Source of the DNA: Galerina marginata
Taxonomy: Eukaryota; Basidiomycota; Agaricomycetes; Agaricales; Galerinaceae
DNA: 64,000 bases
NCBI GenBank assembly: GCA_023014335.1
Contig: JAECYW010000001.1
Coordinates: 2,976,001 to 3,040,000, forward strand
Reading direction: 5' to 3'
Below the pieces are notes generated by a model, which was not told where the DNA came from, ran no database searches, and worked only from the letters and a program-made list of their open reading frames with translations. Every line of letters begins with the position of its first letter. The first letter of the stretch is position 1. A program made the translations under genes and the position numbers. Of the stretch, positions 44,477-55,880 are shown in pieces.

Positions 44477-45251
44477 ACGTGTAATAATAAGCAATCACAC
44501 AAGGGAATTTCAGCATGTACCCATAGTACTACCTGTACAGACCAATACCAGCAACTCGCAAGTGTGTACCCCCTCAAAACAGGTCCAGTAACATCCAAAA
44601 TGTCCGTGAAATAAGTGAGATAGAGCTGATTTTAATGAGTTTCACGAATTCAGTTGTATCTCAGTCAGTTGTCAGTCAAAAAATATGTTCTTGGATTTGT
44701 TTTGAAGATCACAGGTATGGACGTTGAATATCCATAGCAATTGGTACCCCTTCCCTTGACCAGGTCTAAATATCAAAGCCAATGGCCATATTTAAGGCAG
44801 ATGTTTTTGATGCCGATGCCGATGCCGAGTTGGTAATAGGGAAATGCAAGGGTTTTTTGAGGGTACAGGTAAGGGTTTGAGCGGGTTGGAAACCTGCATA
44901 GATAGAATCAACAGGTCATTGGTAATTCATATACTGTACACACTAGAAAGTAATTTTCTTAATTATATGTGTCTAAAATGCTGTAAATCAAAAGAACGTA
45001 GTCAAGAATGTGTTCATCTATCGTTTTTTAGTCGAATTCTACTGTTTCCCAATCTATCTTGCTCCAATCCACTTTTTTGAATGAAGGTTTTCTTACCAGA
45101 GGCACTTTTTAAAAGGCCTCCGGTAAGAAAACCTTCATTTGGAATGCCTATGCTGAGGCCGAAGCCGAAGCCGAAGCCAACATTCGTTGGGTAAACAGGC
45201 ATTTGACAATGCCGTTAATAACAATGGCTACTGGCACAGGTTTACCCGTCG
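44477..45251. other. Inner spacer of foldback element, right side
   Basis: Holds a decayed extra copy of the TIR subrepeat (TTTCACGAATTCAGTTGTATCTC near 44640), GATGCCGATGCCGATGCC, and a short inverted repeat near 45080-45140 (GAAGGTTTTCTTACC...GGTAAGAAAACCTTC). No gene seen. Confidence 0.6.
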
Positions 45252-47063
45252 AAATGAGCCCGAGACCAGCCAAAATGGTTGAGAACTGAATGAGCTATTG
45301 CCGATTTCGATGAATTTCACGAAATTGGCTGTAACTCATTCAATTCTGGCTCAAAAAATGTGTTCTTTGGCTTGTTTTGAAGGTTATAAGTATGCGAGTT
45401 GTTTCCATTCCCTTTCCCGTGACAATTTTTGGGTATGCCGAACCCGCAGATATCTCAGCACCTACCCATAGCCGATGCCGAAGCCGTGATTTGAACACTG
45501 GCTGATTGGCTGAAGCTGATGCCCTGAAGCCGATATTTTTTGGGCAATTGGGTATTTGACAACGCCGAAAATAGCATGGGCTTTCCCGTAAAAACGAGCC
45601 CGAGACCAGCCAAAATGGTTGAGAACTGAATGAGTTATTGCCGATTTCGATGAATTTCACAAAATTGGCCGTAACTCATTCAATTCTGGCTTAAAAAATG
45701 TATCCTTGGGCTTGTTTTGAAGGTTATGAGTATGCAAGTTGTTCCCGCTTCCTTACCCGTAACCTGTTTTGGTATGCCGAACCCGCGGGTATCTCAGCGT
45801 CTACCTGTTGCCGAAGCCGTCGGCAAACCCTAAGCCGAAGCCGACATTTGCTGGGTAATCAGGTATTTGACAATGCCGAAAATGACAATGATTACTGGCA
45901 TGGTTTACCCGTCAAAACAAGCCCGAGACCAGCCAAAATGGTTGAGAACTGAATGAGCTATTGCCGATTTCGATGAATTTCACGAAATTGGCTGTAACTC
46001 ATTCAATTCTGGCTCAAAAAATGTGTTCTTTGGCTTGTTTTGAAGGTTATTAGTATGCGAGTCGTTCCCGTTTCCTTCCCCGTGAATTGTTTTGGGTATG
46101 CCGAACCCGCGGGTATCTCAGCACCTACCCGTAGCCGATGCCGAAGCCGAAGCCGTGATCTGCATGCTGGCCAATTTGCTGAAGCCGATGCCAGTGCCAA
46201 AGCCGAGAATTGTATATGTACCCAAACCCATCTCCCTTGTTACTTAACATACTTACATTGCCCAAGATGTCAAGCCGAAGCCGAGGCCAACTTTGCTCAA
46301 AGTTACGAGGTCTTGTAGCTGCAATTCAACAAGCTTCAATATATATTACATACCCATGCTATAGTGTATGTCTGCTAAAAAAATGAGCAGGTTGACAATG
46401 ATGATCATTGCCAATGCCGAAGCCGAGGCCTCTTCAAGTTCTCACTCATGGTGCTGGCAGACTTACTCGGTTTATTCCTTTTAAATAGCTACATTATAAA
46501 TACTAGGACACTATGCTATGTATGCCGAAGGACTAATAATTCCCTGAGAGAATTTGAAAATCCATACTTGCCGATGCCGTGAGACGAGCAACGCCGAACG
46601 GCGCCATTTTCAAGGCCGTGCCCGCGGTAGGTGTCTGTTCATTAAATGCATTTTATAAGATACACCTTAGCTATTAGGTCTGCACTTTATAATCTCGCAT
46701 AACAGGGGATTCAAAGCCTCGCAAATGAATCGCCGATGCCGCACGAATATTTGATACCGCTTGGTGCCTCATACACCCGTTTTCTCTGATCGGAATTCTT
46801 ATAAAATACACTGTAGCCATTATTATATACTGTATAGCTCATGCCGACGTACAGGTGGCCGCCCTTTCACTGTTTATTTACGAAGCTGGGTACTCATGAC
46901 GCCGAGCGGCCCCAGTTTTGAGGCCGAACGGGCCCATCTGGTTGCGCCGAAGCCGTTTATGTGGGAGGTGACCGTTCATTGAATTCATTGACCTCGATAC
47001 AGTCGGCACATTGTAAACGTTCAATGGACCGATACATTCGCTACAATGTAGCTTCCCTATGTG
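45252..47063. repeat. Right long terminal inverted repeat of foldback element
   Basis: Reverse complement of 21603-23101 with one additional subrepeat unit of about 340 bp (about 45660-46000), giving 1812 against 1499 bp. Confidence 0.85.
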
Positions 47064-47070
47064 TTTCGAC
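47064..47070. repeat. 7-bp target-site duplication, right (TTTCGAC)
   Basis: Matches 21596-21602, immediately outside the right inverted repeat end CCCTATGTG. Confidence 0.92.
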
Positions 47071-47529
47071 TTCAAGCATACTGCACATAAACGCAGCGTT
47101 GTCCGAATCCATGGCGCTCGTGAAGAAATACTGGCCCTTGGGTGCGTCCTCTGGTGCCCCAGATTGTGGCATTGAAGATGATGGAGAAGGTTCCTCGGCC
47201 TGGTCGGCGGGAAGAATCGAAATAGCGAAATTGAGGAGATGTGTGTGACAAAGCTCGTACTCGACCGGGGGTTGGACGTCGCTCTCGGGGCCATCTTTTG
47301 GGGGAGATATCGGCGAGGTTGGAGGTTTGAGACTGGCTGTACGAAAGAAGGCGATGAAAGCCGACGCCTTTCGTCCATCGACGAGCGAAAGGTGAAAATT
47401 GTAGTACCACCATTCGGCGCCGCTTGATTTGCGGGGAAGGTCGATTTCCGACATTTTCTGAATTTTGGTACCAGGTGCGGGCCAGTCAGCATGATGAGCC
47501 ACGGCAGCGTCGATGATTTTGGCGGACAT
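47064..47529 (-). pseudogene. CrtC/AttH (lipocalin-like) gene, N-terminal part, split by insertion
   Basis: Starts at ATG 47529 (MSAKIIDAAVAHHADWP). It contains KSSGAEWWYYNFHLSLVDGR, the family's conserved A-E-W-W-Y-Y-N signature, and then YELCHTHLLNFAISILP. It runs into the insertion at MLEVE. The next residues of the gene (TCMDPL) are 25.5 kb away at 21602. The GTCGAAA duplication keeps the frame, so the original coding sequence can be read across the empty site. This half alone is an intact open frame, but the product would be truncated and followed by transposon-encoded residues. Confidence 0.85.
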
Positions 47530-48576
47530 GATGAGGGTAGTGTTCTATGAAAAGGTCTGGTCAGTCATTATGTATGAGCAGTTTATACGCAAGAAGATCT
47601 CACCTTTCAAATAATAAAACCGGCGCGTCACCCAAGTTTGAGTTTGAGGCGTTAGGAACTCGTTTTCTGGTCGCTTTTATACTCCAGTCAGTACCCTGCA
47701 GCATTGCGCCAACGCGGCGTATAGAATTGACATATTTCTTGTTCGGATGTTGGGGTCCTGACGTGGAAGCTTCGTAGCATTGGTGGATAAAGCCTTACTT
47801 GCTAAAGGCAATAGGTGGTTATAGAGGAATTAATGAGTTGAAGATTCAGAAACGTCGTGTTGTTTAGCCGTGGCCTTTAGATCCCAACAAGACCAAATGA
47901 TGCGCGACTTGAAATCTCGAATTGATCTCGAAGTCTTGCACTTGACGTCAACAGTGGTCCGGATATTTCTGGCACCGTTGTCCTCAAGAAATATTTTACG
48001 AGTCTGTAACATATGCGTGATTCGGATATCTCTGACCAAGCTTGCACACTGAACCTCGGATTGAGTTAGGCTGCGCATGATGTTCGTTTCAGGACTCCAC
48101 AGGTTTGTAAGCGACGCTCTTTCCAGTTGATAGAACTAACGTCGTTTTATTTACAGTCATTCCGAAGCGTCGCTTCCTCTACTGGCGAACGTTGACCTCG
48201 CTTCAGTTTATATCTGGGCAACCCAATTTTAGCGACGTCAACAGTGGCCCTGACATTCATTGCCCCCAAGGTGGAATTTACAGTTTGGTTGGTTTGGGTT
48301 CACCCCCCCGAAGACCTAGCTTCAATGGATAGGTCCTAGGCGCTTTGTACCGGACCACAAGCACGAGAATCAAGTTTTGTGGAGGGCAAAGGATATGCTT
48401 CATGACAGTTTACATAACTGGTCTGGTCGCCATCAAACGCATGGCGAAGCTTCTCGGGCAGTTAAGGGAGATTCCCATTTTCCTTATACCGCTTTCCCAG
48501 TGAGGTTATGTAAGCTTATTACTCACCTTGAATTGAACTTGCCATTAATCGATATCAATCAGTCACCTCTACCATC
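47530..48576. other. Intergenic stretch with short dispersed repeat
   Basis: No gene supported. Two copies of a motif like GACGTCAACAGTGGTCCGGA (about 47944 and 48235) also occur near 59096-59240. It presumably contains the divergent promoters of the split CrtC-like gene and the deaminase-like gene. Confidence 0.45.
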
Positions 48577-50990
48577 ATGAAGATTTTCCGCAAATTATTT
48601 TTCGCTTGGGCGCGAAGTCTGTCTCGGGATGTGTCAACAACTCCCAATCCTCCCAATCCTCCAGAACTCGACGACCACAAAGCGTTCGTTACTATAACAT
48701 CAATCCTCGGGCTCCTTTCCCGCAGCACACCCTTTTTCCAGATCGACGACCTAGCGTCTGCAAAAAAAAAGATAACCAACAAAGTACACGCAGATGAGTT
48801 GCGGTTTTGCGAATTATTCGCAAAAATGGCCGTCTGCGACCACGAGGTCGTGGCGGTGGTCACAGACCGCGTCGTCAATAACCCAAAGTAATGTCTGATC
48901 CCTTGTACGATAATGATTTTTCTGCTGACGAGGGGTCGTCTAACTGTAGGGAGTCCTCGCCTAACACTGGAGGCGTCCTCAACATCTGCATTACAAAAAA
49001 TTGGGCGAGGGACGGCGACAGTAAAGATTCACCCGAAGCTCTCGCGATTACCTACCCATCAAAGCCGAGCGACCTAAAGGAGGATCAGAACGCGTTTGAC
49101 TACATGCTGGGACTTGAGACTTCTTGGTGAGTGCAGTGTAATAACGCTACGGCAACGCAATATTCACATGTATATAACAGGCGAAGGCCAACCCTATCCG
49201 AGCACCTGTGGCTAATTAAGGAGGTCCTTGTGCCGCCAAGTCCTCAAATGGAGAATGAACCCAGGAAATTATATCCCGACCTCTCCCACCACCTTTCGAA
49301 GTACATGACAGCGATATCCCACGCAAAAATGCTACGTCGGCTCAAAAACCCATTGACGTCACCCTATCTTGATTCTTTGAACCAAGTAACGGATATTCCG
49401 ACCAACATTCGAACCATTCCTCCCATCCCAGCACAAAATCGAACCAAGCGAGAAGACCTTATGATAAGAAGTGACCGATTGCTTATGGACATCATTAAAG
49501 TCTATACTAAACAACCTGATGCCTTTGACCCCCCGATTCCAAACCTAATAAAGGTGGCCAACAACATGCCGCCCAAGGGCATTGACTTCCAACTTTACAC
49601 CGCCGAAACCGCGACCGAATTCCACTCCTTTCTACTTCAGCTCCTGGGTCGCTTCAGGCGCAGTTTGGATGAAATTGACAAGTGTTCAAACGACGATTTC
49701 CAGCTGAATGTTGAGCGTGTCCGACAAAACGGATACGCGCTTCTGAGGATATCCCGAGGTCTTGCATTCAAAATGCACCTAGAGAACATCTCAGCCCAAC
49801 TTGAGGACCACCGTCCTTCTGAGTGGATACCCGGCTCAAGTAAAGCACTAGCTGATCGGGTCTTGGCTTACATCTCATGGCTACAAGTCTTGGTCAGCCA
49901 ACTCGATGCAGTTGATGGCATCGTCCACCACTTAAACTCAGACGATTTCAACTACGATTCCATATCCATCAAGATCCTTCAGGCACCACCAGCACCAGCA
50001 CGCGCCAGTCTCCAGTGGGAAGAGCTGTTTAGAGATGACAAATATCTTCCACCCAAAGCTCAAGACAAAGCGCCAACGCTTTCCAACTCTGATATCCGAA
50101 ACTTCCTTTCGAGTGGTATAGCTGCTTTGGGAACCCGTGTAACGGATGTTCAAGCCGCTATCTCTGTCCAGGCGTTATGGAAAGGTGACAATACTAAATA
50201 CGAGAAGATCAAGACATCAATACAAAAGTTAGAACATTCGGACAAGCCACCTGTCAAGAAATGGTCGACAACCCTTGTACCAATTCTTGACAGCTGGGAG
50301 AAAGCTAGGTCGGATGGGACGAAACTCGGATCGACCGCGAAGAAAGCCAGATTGGAGGAGACCAAGCTCGCTGCTCAAATCGCTGAAAAGGTCAAGGACT
50401 TGGGTAACATGGTCCAACCACTGACTGAACGGGAGTCGTTCTTCAATTCCTTGAAAAACCTTACTTTCACAGGCACGCTTCATTGCGAGGCTTGCCTCGC
50501 AAGCCTCCTTCCTGCATGGACCGGAGGTATCTCAGTCGGCAGTTCTGAATACGAGATGCTATCAGAAGTGTTGGAAATCATGAAGGTGGAAGAATAACGT
50601 CTCTCTTGTTTGTCTCCGTTGTCTAATCTTTATTTCATTTTCTTGTGATAATAGATATACGGTCAAATTGTCGGAGTATCCAAACTCTGTTGCCCTGTTT
50701 GTTGGTATTTCCTGTCCATCTTAACAGGCAATAGAAGTCCATTCATTGTGCGGGGCCGCCACACCACCATAACAGCGTGTGCTCTACCACCATGGGTCCC
50801 TGTGGACATTTCGGATTTGATGATAAAACATTTCGGCTCAATACTGAGAGAGGATCTCGTGGACTTCATAACTCAAACGGAGCCGGGCACTCGTCGCCTG
50901 TCCACTGGCTCACATAGACTGTCGCAAGGCAGTTTCGAAGGGGATGATGACGGCTCGGCTCAAGAATTCTTTCCCCTTGCCCGACATTAA
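48577..50990 (+). CDS. Fungal deaminase-like protein (OTT_1508-type, CDA fold zinc signature)
   Basis: Four exons: 48577-48887, 48950-49126, 49181-50585 and 50655-50990; sum 2229 nt, 742 aa. The first intron (GTAATG...CTAACTGTAG) removes an apparent TAATG stop-start. The N-terminal ~590 residues are mostly helical and include RRPTLSEHLWLIKEV and FRRSLDEIDKC. The C-terminus carries the zinc site: HCEACLASLL (H597, E599), then, after the last intron, YGQIVGVSKLCCPVC (C644, C647), followed by TITACALPPWVP. H-x-E plus P-C-x-x-C-like cysteines is the pattern of the cytidine deaminase fold. This group is expanded in mushrooms and has been proposed to derive from bacterial nucleic-acid deaminases. 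Here the motif is C-C-P-V-C rather than P-C-x-x-C. Substrate unknown; activity not shown. Confidence 0.78.
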
Positions 50991-51864
50991 CATGCCCGCC
51001 AAACACAGCAGCGATCAACATTGGGAAGCACAAAAAGGATGCATGGTGTTCACCAGAGAATATAGAAGATGCACGCACCATGAGGTTGTTCCATAGTGTC
51101 GATGGCCACCGCATCTCTACATAGTTTCGATACTGGTTTAGGTAGTTGCCCTCTGCATGTAATATTCCATAGATTCATGAAGTACACTGTACACTCTGAT
51201 GCCCGAACACGCAAAGATGCTCTTATGTTTATTTAAGCCAAGACTCAATCGATCATGCAACAGGTTCTCAATTTGGGCAACTGCGCCGCCAAATCCACTT
51301 GTTCCGAAATCGTGTAACAGCAATGTGCTGGCTTCTGCTGTCCTTGCGAAGGTTATATGACAGTCATATATATTCTGAAAACTGTATAGTGTTCAAATAT
51401 ATCAATTCTATCAAACATACCAGCCAGAATAAATTTAATTAAGAGCGGAAAAAAGTTACGGGGTAAAAGATTTGAAGACTGTTTTGCTGTCCTTTATTTA
51501 TTTCGGAGTCTCGCAGCCTGCAGTGCCAGTCACTGGCATCGACGTTCCCTCATCACCATCGCGCTACGTTATGTGTCATGGAACCCAGTTCCGACTTCGT
51601 ATAAATGATTACTTGTAGCCTGGATATTATAAATGTTGATTTACCTTCGTTGAGACCCAAAGAGGAGGAAATAATCCCACTTTTAAAACATGGACGGTAA
51701 TGACTTCTTGCAAACGAATACAACCTAAATATGTTCTCAACAACATTATATAAGGTAGGTGCTATTATATAAGTACAGATCTGACTCCTGCAATGACTCG
51801 AACGTAGAAATATATTTACCTCTGCCTTCATCCTTTTTATACCATACTTAATAATATCCCCCTT
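50991..51864. other. Intergenic stretch, nothing recognised
   Basis: Short open frames only. No conserved motif, RNA or repeat that I can support. Confidence 0.4.
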
Positions 51865-52709
51865 ATGTCTGACCGCAAATACGGGTCTGGCGCGCTCATG
51901 AGACGCCCTTCCAGTGTCACTGGCAACGATTTCTACCCACTCATTCATGTTCGTACAAAGGAGATGACCTATGACGAAAAGGTCGCGTATCGCAAGAAGC
52001 ACGGTGTCCCCAGCACCATCGACAAGTGGATTGCGGATGCGAAGACGCGCACCAGCGCACCTACTGCCAGCCCATACAAGCGTAGCCCGTATCTCGAATA
52101 CCTGCCGTGGCAAGATGACGTGGAGTGTATCTTAAACATTACACGCAAGGAGGTGGGCATTCAATAAGACTCACCTGGGCGTTGCCGACCTTACTATCAG
52201 GGAACCGTCCAGGCTGACCGCGACGAATTCACGCTGACACTGCGTGTTCGTATCCCTCCGACCACCAGCTTCTTGATGTACTACTGGGAAAGTCCTACCG
52301 TGGTTATTGACCAATATGCAGGAGCCACTCGCGACAAATTCTCACCTGAATGGCTCAAAACCGTGCAAACAGAGCGACGATTTTGGCAGAGTCGCATACT
52401 CATGTTGGAGATGATGGTTTACTTTGCTCGATATATCCCTCACAATTCCAGGGTATCAAAACGAGTCATGTCATGGTGCAGCGCTATGTCGGTGAGTAAC
52501 GCCCTGTAAGCAGAAAGAGTGACCACCTACCAACCTCTATCCGTCCTCAGCCTTACTTAGATCCCATGTCACCCCGAAACACGCGTCGCCACAAGCCGCG
52601 GGTGTCGGAGCTATCTGCTGAAGAGTCGCAGAAGCTGAGAAAGGCTGCTAACGAGGGGTCACCATCACCATTGCGGAGAAGAAAATATATACTCTTACAG
52701 TACTCGTGA
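51865..52709 (+). CDS. Unknown 245-aa protein, three exons
   Basis: Exons 51865-52152, 52201-52491 and 52551-52709 (sum 738 nt). The apparent in-frame TAA at 52165 lies inside a 48-nt GT...AG intron with phase 0, so the gene is not broken. Sequence features: TKEMTYDEKVAYRKKHGVP, STIDKWIADAKTRT, YLPWQDDVECILNITRKE, DEFTLTLRVRIPP and MYYWESPTVVIDQY. The C-terminus is basic (RNTRRHKPR, PLRRRKYILLQYS). The start at MSDRKYGSG is the first ATG of the open frame. I do not recognise a domain. The balanced charge and absence of signal or membrane segments suggest a soluble intracellular protein. Confidence 0.65.
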
Positions 52710-54000
52710 CTCTTGCAACAATTTGTGTTCGACAGATCCACAATGAAAAGGCGAAGTGTGTCGCTAATATAAGTTGCCGTAAGATATCAATAATCAATAT
52801 CATGAACCTAATAAAAGTCAAAGGTTGTCAGTAGAGGAAGCGAGGCTTCGGAATCGCTGCAAATAAAACGACCGGAAAGCACCAGCTATTAGTACCAAGG
52901 AGCTAGGAAGGGAACATCCTGTGTATAGTAGTCCAACTAAATCCAAGGTTCAGAGTGCGAACGTGTTCAGAGATATCTGAATCAAATGTATAGGCAATAT
53001 GTATTAGGTTCATAACAAATTTCTCAGGGGAAATGGTGTCCAGAAATGTCTGAGCCACTGTCGACGTTGAGTCGTTCAGTACTTCCCTCCTGATGTGCCT
53101 TCCATGATACACTCCCTGCTCTTTCTACCACAGCCTCTGACATCAGACACCCAACGAAGAGTCGATTCTATCTGCGTCAAACCCACCCCGCCGTCCTAAG
53201 GGTCTCCCCACTCAACCGACGATGGAACCCGAGGATCCAAGAACTACTACTCGGGATCGAAGGCCCCAAGTGGAACAGGCTTCAGTTCTGCCAACCAGCA
53301 CCACTACGCCTTCCCCGATACTGCAACTGAAAAACGCTCCAGCTATACCGACACCTGCCTCTACAACACCTGCCTCGAGGCATCCACGATAATTCAGTTA
53401 ACGTCGGCACTGCCATTTCCGATTCTAGCGTCTGCTGCGGTGGTGCGCGCCATGGCCACAGCGGTTACCCTCAGTGATCGATGCCTAAGCAGATTATCAA
53501 GTCGTCCGCCATTCAGAGTTCCTTGAACGATCCGCTGCTGACGCGGGTTTCGAGCACGCGAAATACTGCGATGGTATGTTACACACAGAGGTAGAAAAGG
53601 GAAAGGTAGCAACGACGGCCCCGTCGAGGCTGGGGAGGGATTGAATAGAGCGAAAATCTAGGTAGCTACTTATCGTCAGGTCAAAAAGGTTAGTAGATAG
53701 AATGGTATTTCTTACAATTTGTTTGAATCCCATAACCAATGCCGCCGTTTGTGTGTTCTTAAGCAGATCCTGACGTTTAACAAGTCTCAGTGATGAGGGC
53801 CAGTTGATAGAAATATAGACCATTCGACAAGAAGACGACGCCTCAGTGTCGGTCACAGTGGTCCTTCTAGCATATCGAGAGGTGAGAGTGGAGCTGTGTT
53901 CGTACCAGGCTTCCAAAAGTCAGTTTCCCGCGCATTTTCGGCATTTGAGCTTCAATCGGCCGATATGAGGGTTTTGCCTGCACAGTCAAGCTTCTAGCTA
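52710..54000. other. Region with weak open frames only
   Basis: A plus-strand Pro/Thr/Arg-rich frame from ATG 53222 (MEPEDPRTTTRD) of about 57 codons and a 139-codon minus-strand frame (53497-53916) are present. Neither has recognisable motifs or a splice context, so I do not call them genes. Confidence 0.4.
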
Positions 54001-54004
54001 TCAA

Positions 54005-54170
54005 CTTCACTTTAAAGATTTCGACGTTGGTTCAAATTCATTTTCAAAACTTCAACTTCATTATCAGAGTTTCAAATTCGCTTTCAAGATTTCGACTTCG
54101 CTTTCAAGATTTAAACTTCGCTTTCAAGGCTTCAACTTCACTTTCGAGACTCCAACTTCAACTTCACGTT
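54005..54170. repeat. Imperfect simple repeat, TTCGACTTCGCTTTCAAGAT type
   Basis: About eight tandem units of roughly 19-20 bp with the pyrimidine-rich strand on plus. A related tract with the complementary strand on plus lies at 58830-58995. Confidence 0.75.
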
Positions 54171-55496
54171 TTCAGCATTTTAGCATATGGCTTCAAGGTT
54201 TCGTATTTCACCTTGAATTTCTCCGAGCAAGCTGACCGCTGATCAATAATCCTACAGGCCTGAATCTTTCCCAGCATGCTTAAGTCTGAGCACCTATCTA
54301 CTCATGCAGGTACCATGATATGATTGGCACCGGTGTCGAGTCCCCGATATATAGGTCAACAGGCTAATAGGTATATTTCGCATTGTCGGCGCCTGTTTGG
54401 TCCTTGTCTTCTTTCTTACAAGCGGATTGGAATTTGGGACTGTGCACTAGCAGCAAAAACACGTCGAGCGGGGCTGAAGGCTTGTGAAGGATTTCGGGTA
54501 TGAATCTCCTTTGCCCTCTTGCCCTGCAGTGTTGGCGGCGCTGACACGTTTTCGCCTTGCAGCCCCACCACCATCCTACATCCATCTGACGGTCACGACG
54601 CAGTATGTGGAATAAATGAGGCACTGGCAACAACAGGAAACCTGTCCATTATCGTTTCACACTTGGCAATCTCTGTACGTTCACTCCCACTCCACCATTG
54701 GTCGAGACCACAGGTCTAACACTTGCTCGCCTTCCTTGCAGCCGCCGTTCTCCTGCCCCCCCCCCCCCCCCCCCCCCCGCGCATCAATTTGATTTATACG
54801 AGATGCTAGACCGCATATGGGAAGGCAAGGGAGGCAGCGACTGGCACATATAACTCATGAAAAGACAATGCGGGCAACGACGTCAGCTGGAACTAGTTGA
54901 GGCAGGTCTCCATTTTCGCCTGGTGAACAACCTTGGTACGTCCGAGTCCCCGCCTCTCAACCTACGACTGCACCTCTAACAGTGTTCCAGGTCTCTTTTT
55001 GCCTCGCAGCCCTTCCTCTGCCCCTCTAGCGTCTTCCAACTGATTAATGATGGCTATGCCTAGTATGCTCAACGCCCTGTAGATCTAGTCATTTTACAAC
55101 AGGGCAGCTCAATTGATTTAATAGAGAGCCGACATTCACATTTGATATTTCTGGATATTCGACGTATGAGCCAGCTCGGACCAAGCATGTTATGGCTAGC
55201 TATTGTCTGGTACTTTGAGGCAATTGGCACTTGGTGTGGTTCTCTGCCGTCTTGCCAAGGTGAGCAGTAATGCTTGTGTCCACAATCTTTCGATGCGGGT
55301 ATTCAGCATGCTGTAGATAGAAATAAATTCACTGGTAAACAAATTCCCAAGACTAGCGTTCATGAATAGTGGTACCTTCTAAGAGTGGGTACGCCCTGGA
55401 GCGGCGCAGTTGGTATACCATTGTCTGTTCTGACAACAAGAGGAATGTTTTCTGGGAATATTTCATCTCTCAAAATGCTGACGGCTGCGAGTAATA
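54171..55496. other. Intergenic stretch with poly-C tract
   Basis: No gene supported. Contains the C23 run at 54756-54778. Confidence 0.4.
54756..54778. repeat. Homopolymer C23
   Basis: Twenty-three uninterrupted C residues. Homopolymers of this length are difficult to assemble, so the exact count is uncertain. Confidence 0.85.
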
Positions 55497-55880
55497 CTAA
55501 TGTTTAAACCAGACTCTATCCAGCAGTAGATTCAAGTCCCCCACGTCTTGTGAATTTGGCTGAGCCGTAGACATTGTAGATAAAACTTGGGGATCATCCC
55601 ATTTTTTTAGTCCTGCAAGCTTTATTGCAAATGACTCAGGCGAGAAGCTAGTTGTGGGTTGCAGAAGAAGCAATTGACCATGCAGACCCAAAGCATTCAA
55701 ATCCAAATGAGAAATTAGTTTACCCGAATCAAGGACCGAGATCCTCTGTAAATACTCGGAAAAAAATCTCTTGGAGTTGAAATGTGTGAGCCTAGACCTT
55801 TTGCGCTTGACCTTTTCCTCAACAGTCCACAACGTTGCAAAAAAAATTACATCACAAAAAAAATCATACAAACTCATCAA
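55497..55880 (-). CDS. Doubtful 127-aa open frame downstream of dioxygenase gene
   Basis: Open minus-strand frame starting MMSLYDFFCDVIFF and overlapping the last codons of the dioxygenase gene by 17 nt in another frame. It contains LISHLDLNALGLHGQLLLLQP. No domain recognised. It could be part of a longer 3' exon structure or chance. Confidence 0.2.
   Translation of the reverse strand: MMSLYDFFCDVIFFATLWTVEEKVKRKRSRLTHFNSKRFFSEYLQRISVLDSGKLISHLDLNALGLHGQLLLLQPTTSFSPESFAIKLAGLKKWDDPQVLSTMSTAQPNSQDVGDLNLLLDRVWFKH

Larger units (their letters stand above)
21603..47063. mobile_element. Foldback-type DNA element with long inverted repeats, 25.5 kb including nested insertions
   Basis: The left end CACATAGGGAAGCTACATTG and the right end are perfect reverse complements. 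Both are flanked by TTTCGAC, and the flanks are the two halves of one gene. Removing the retrotransposon (23709-44476 plus 4 bp) leaves about 4.7 kb. Most of that is inverted repeats rich in GGCTTCGGCATCGG-type motifs and about 340-bp subrepeats, two on the left and three on the right. I see no transposase gene in this remainder, so it is non-autonomous. The 7-bp duplication and terminal CA...TG do not match a superfamily I can name with confidence. Confidence 0.88.

Noticed and set aside
48889..48893. Overlapping stop-start TAATG as translational coupling of two ORFs
   Set aside because: A 62-nt intron (48888-48949) with GTAATG donor and CTAACTGTAG acceptor joins both ORFs in frame, so this is one gene.
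52153..52200. In-frame TAA at 52165 as a nonsense mutation in the 245-aa gene
   Set aside because: It lies in a 48-nt GT...CAG intron with phase 0; coding continues in frame after it.
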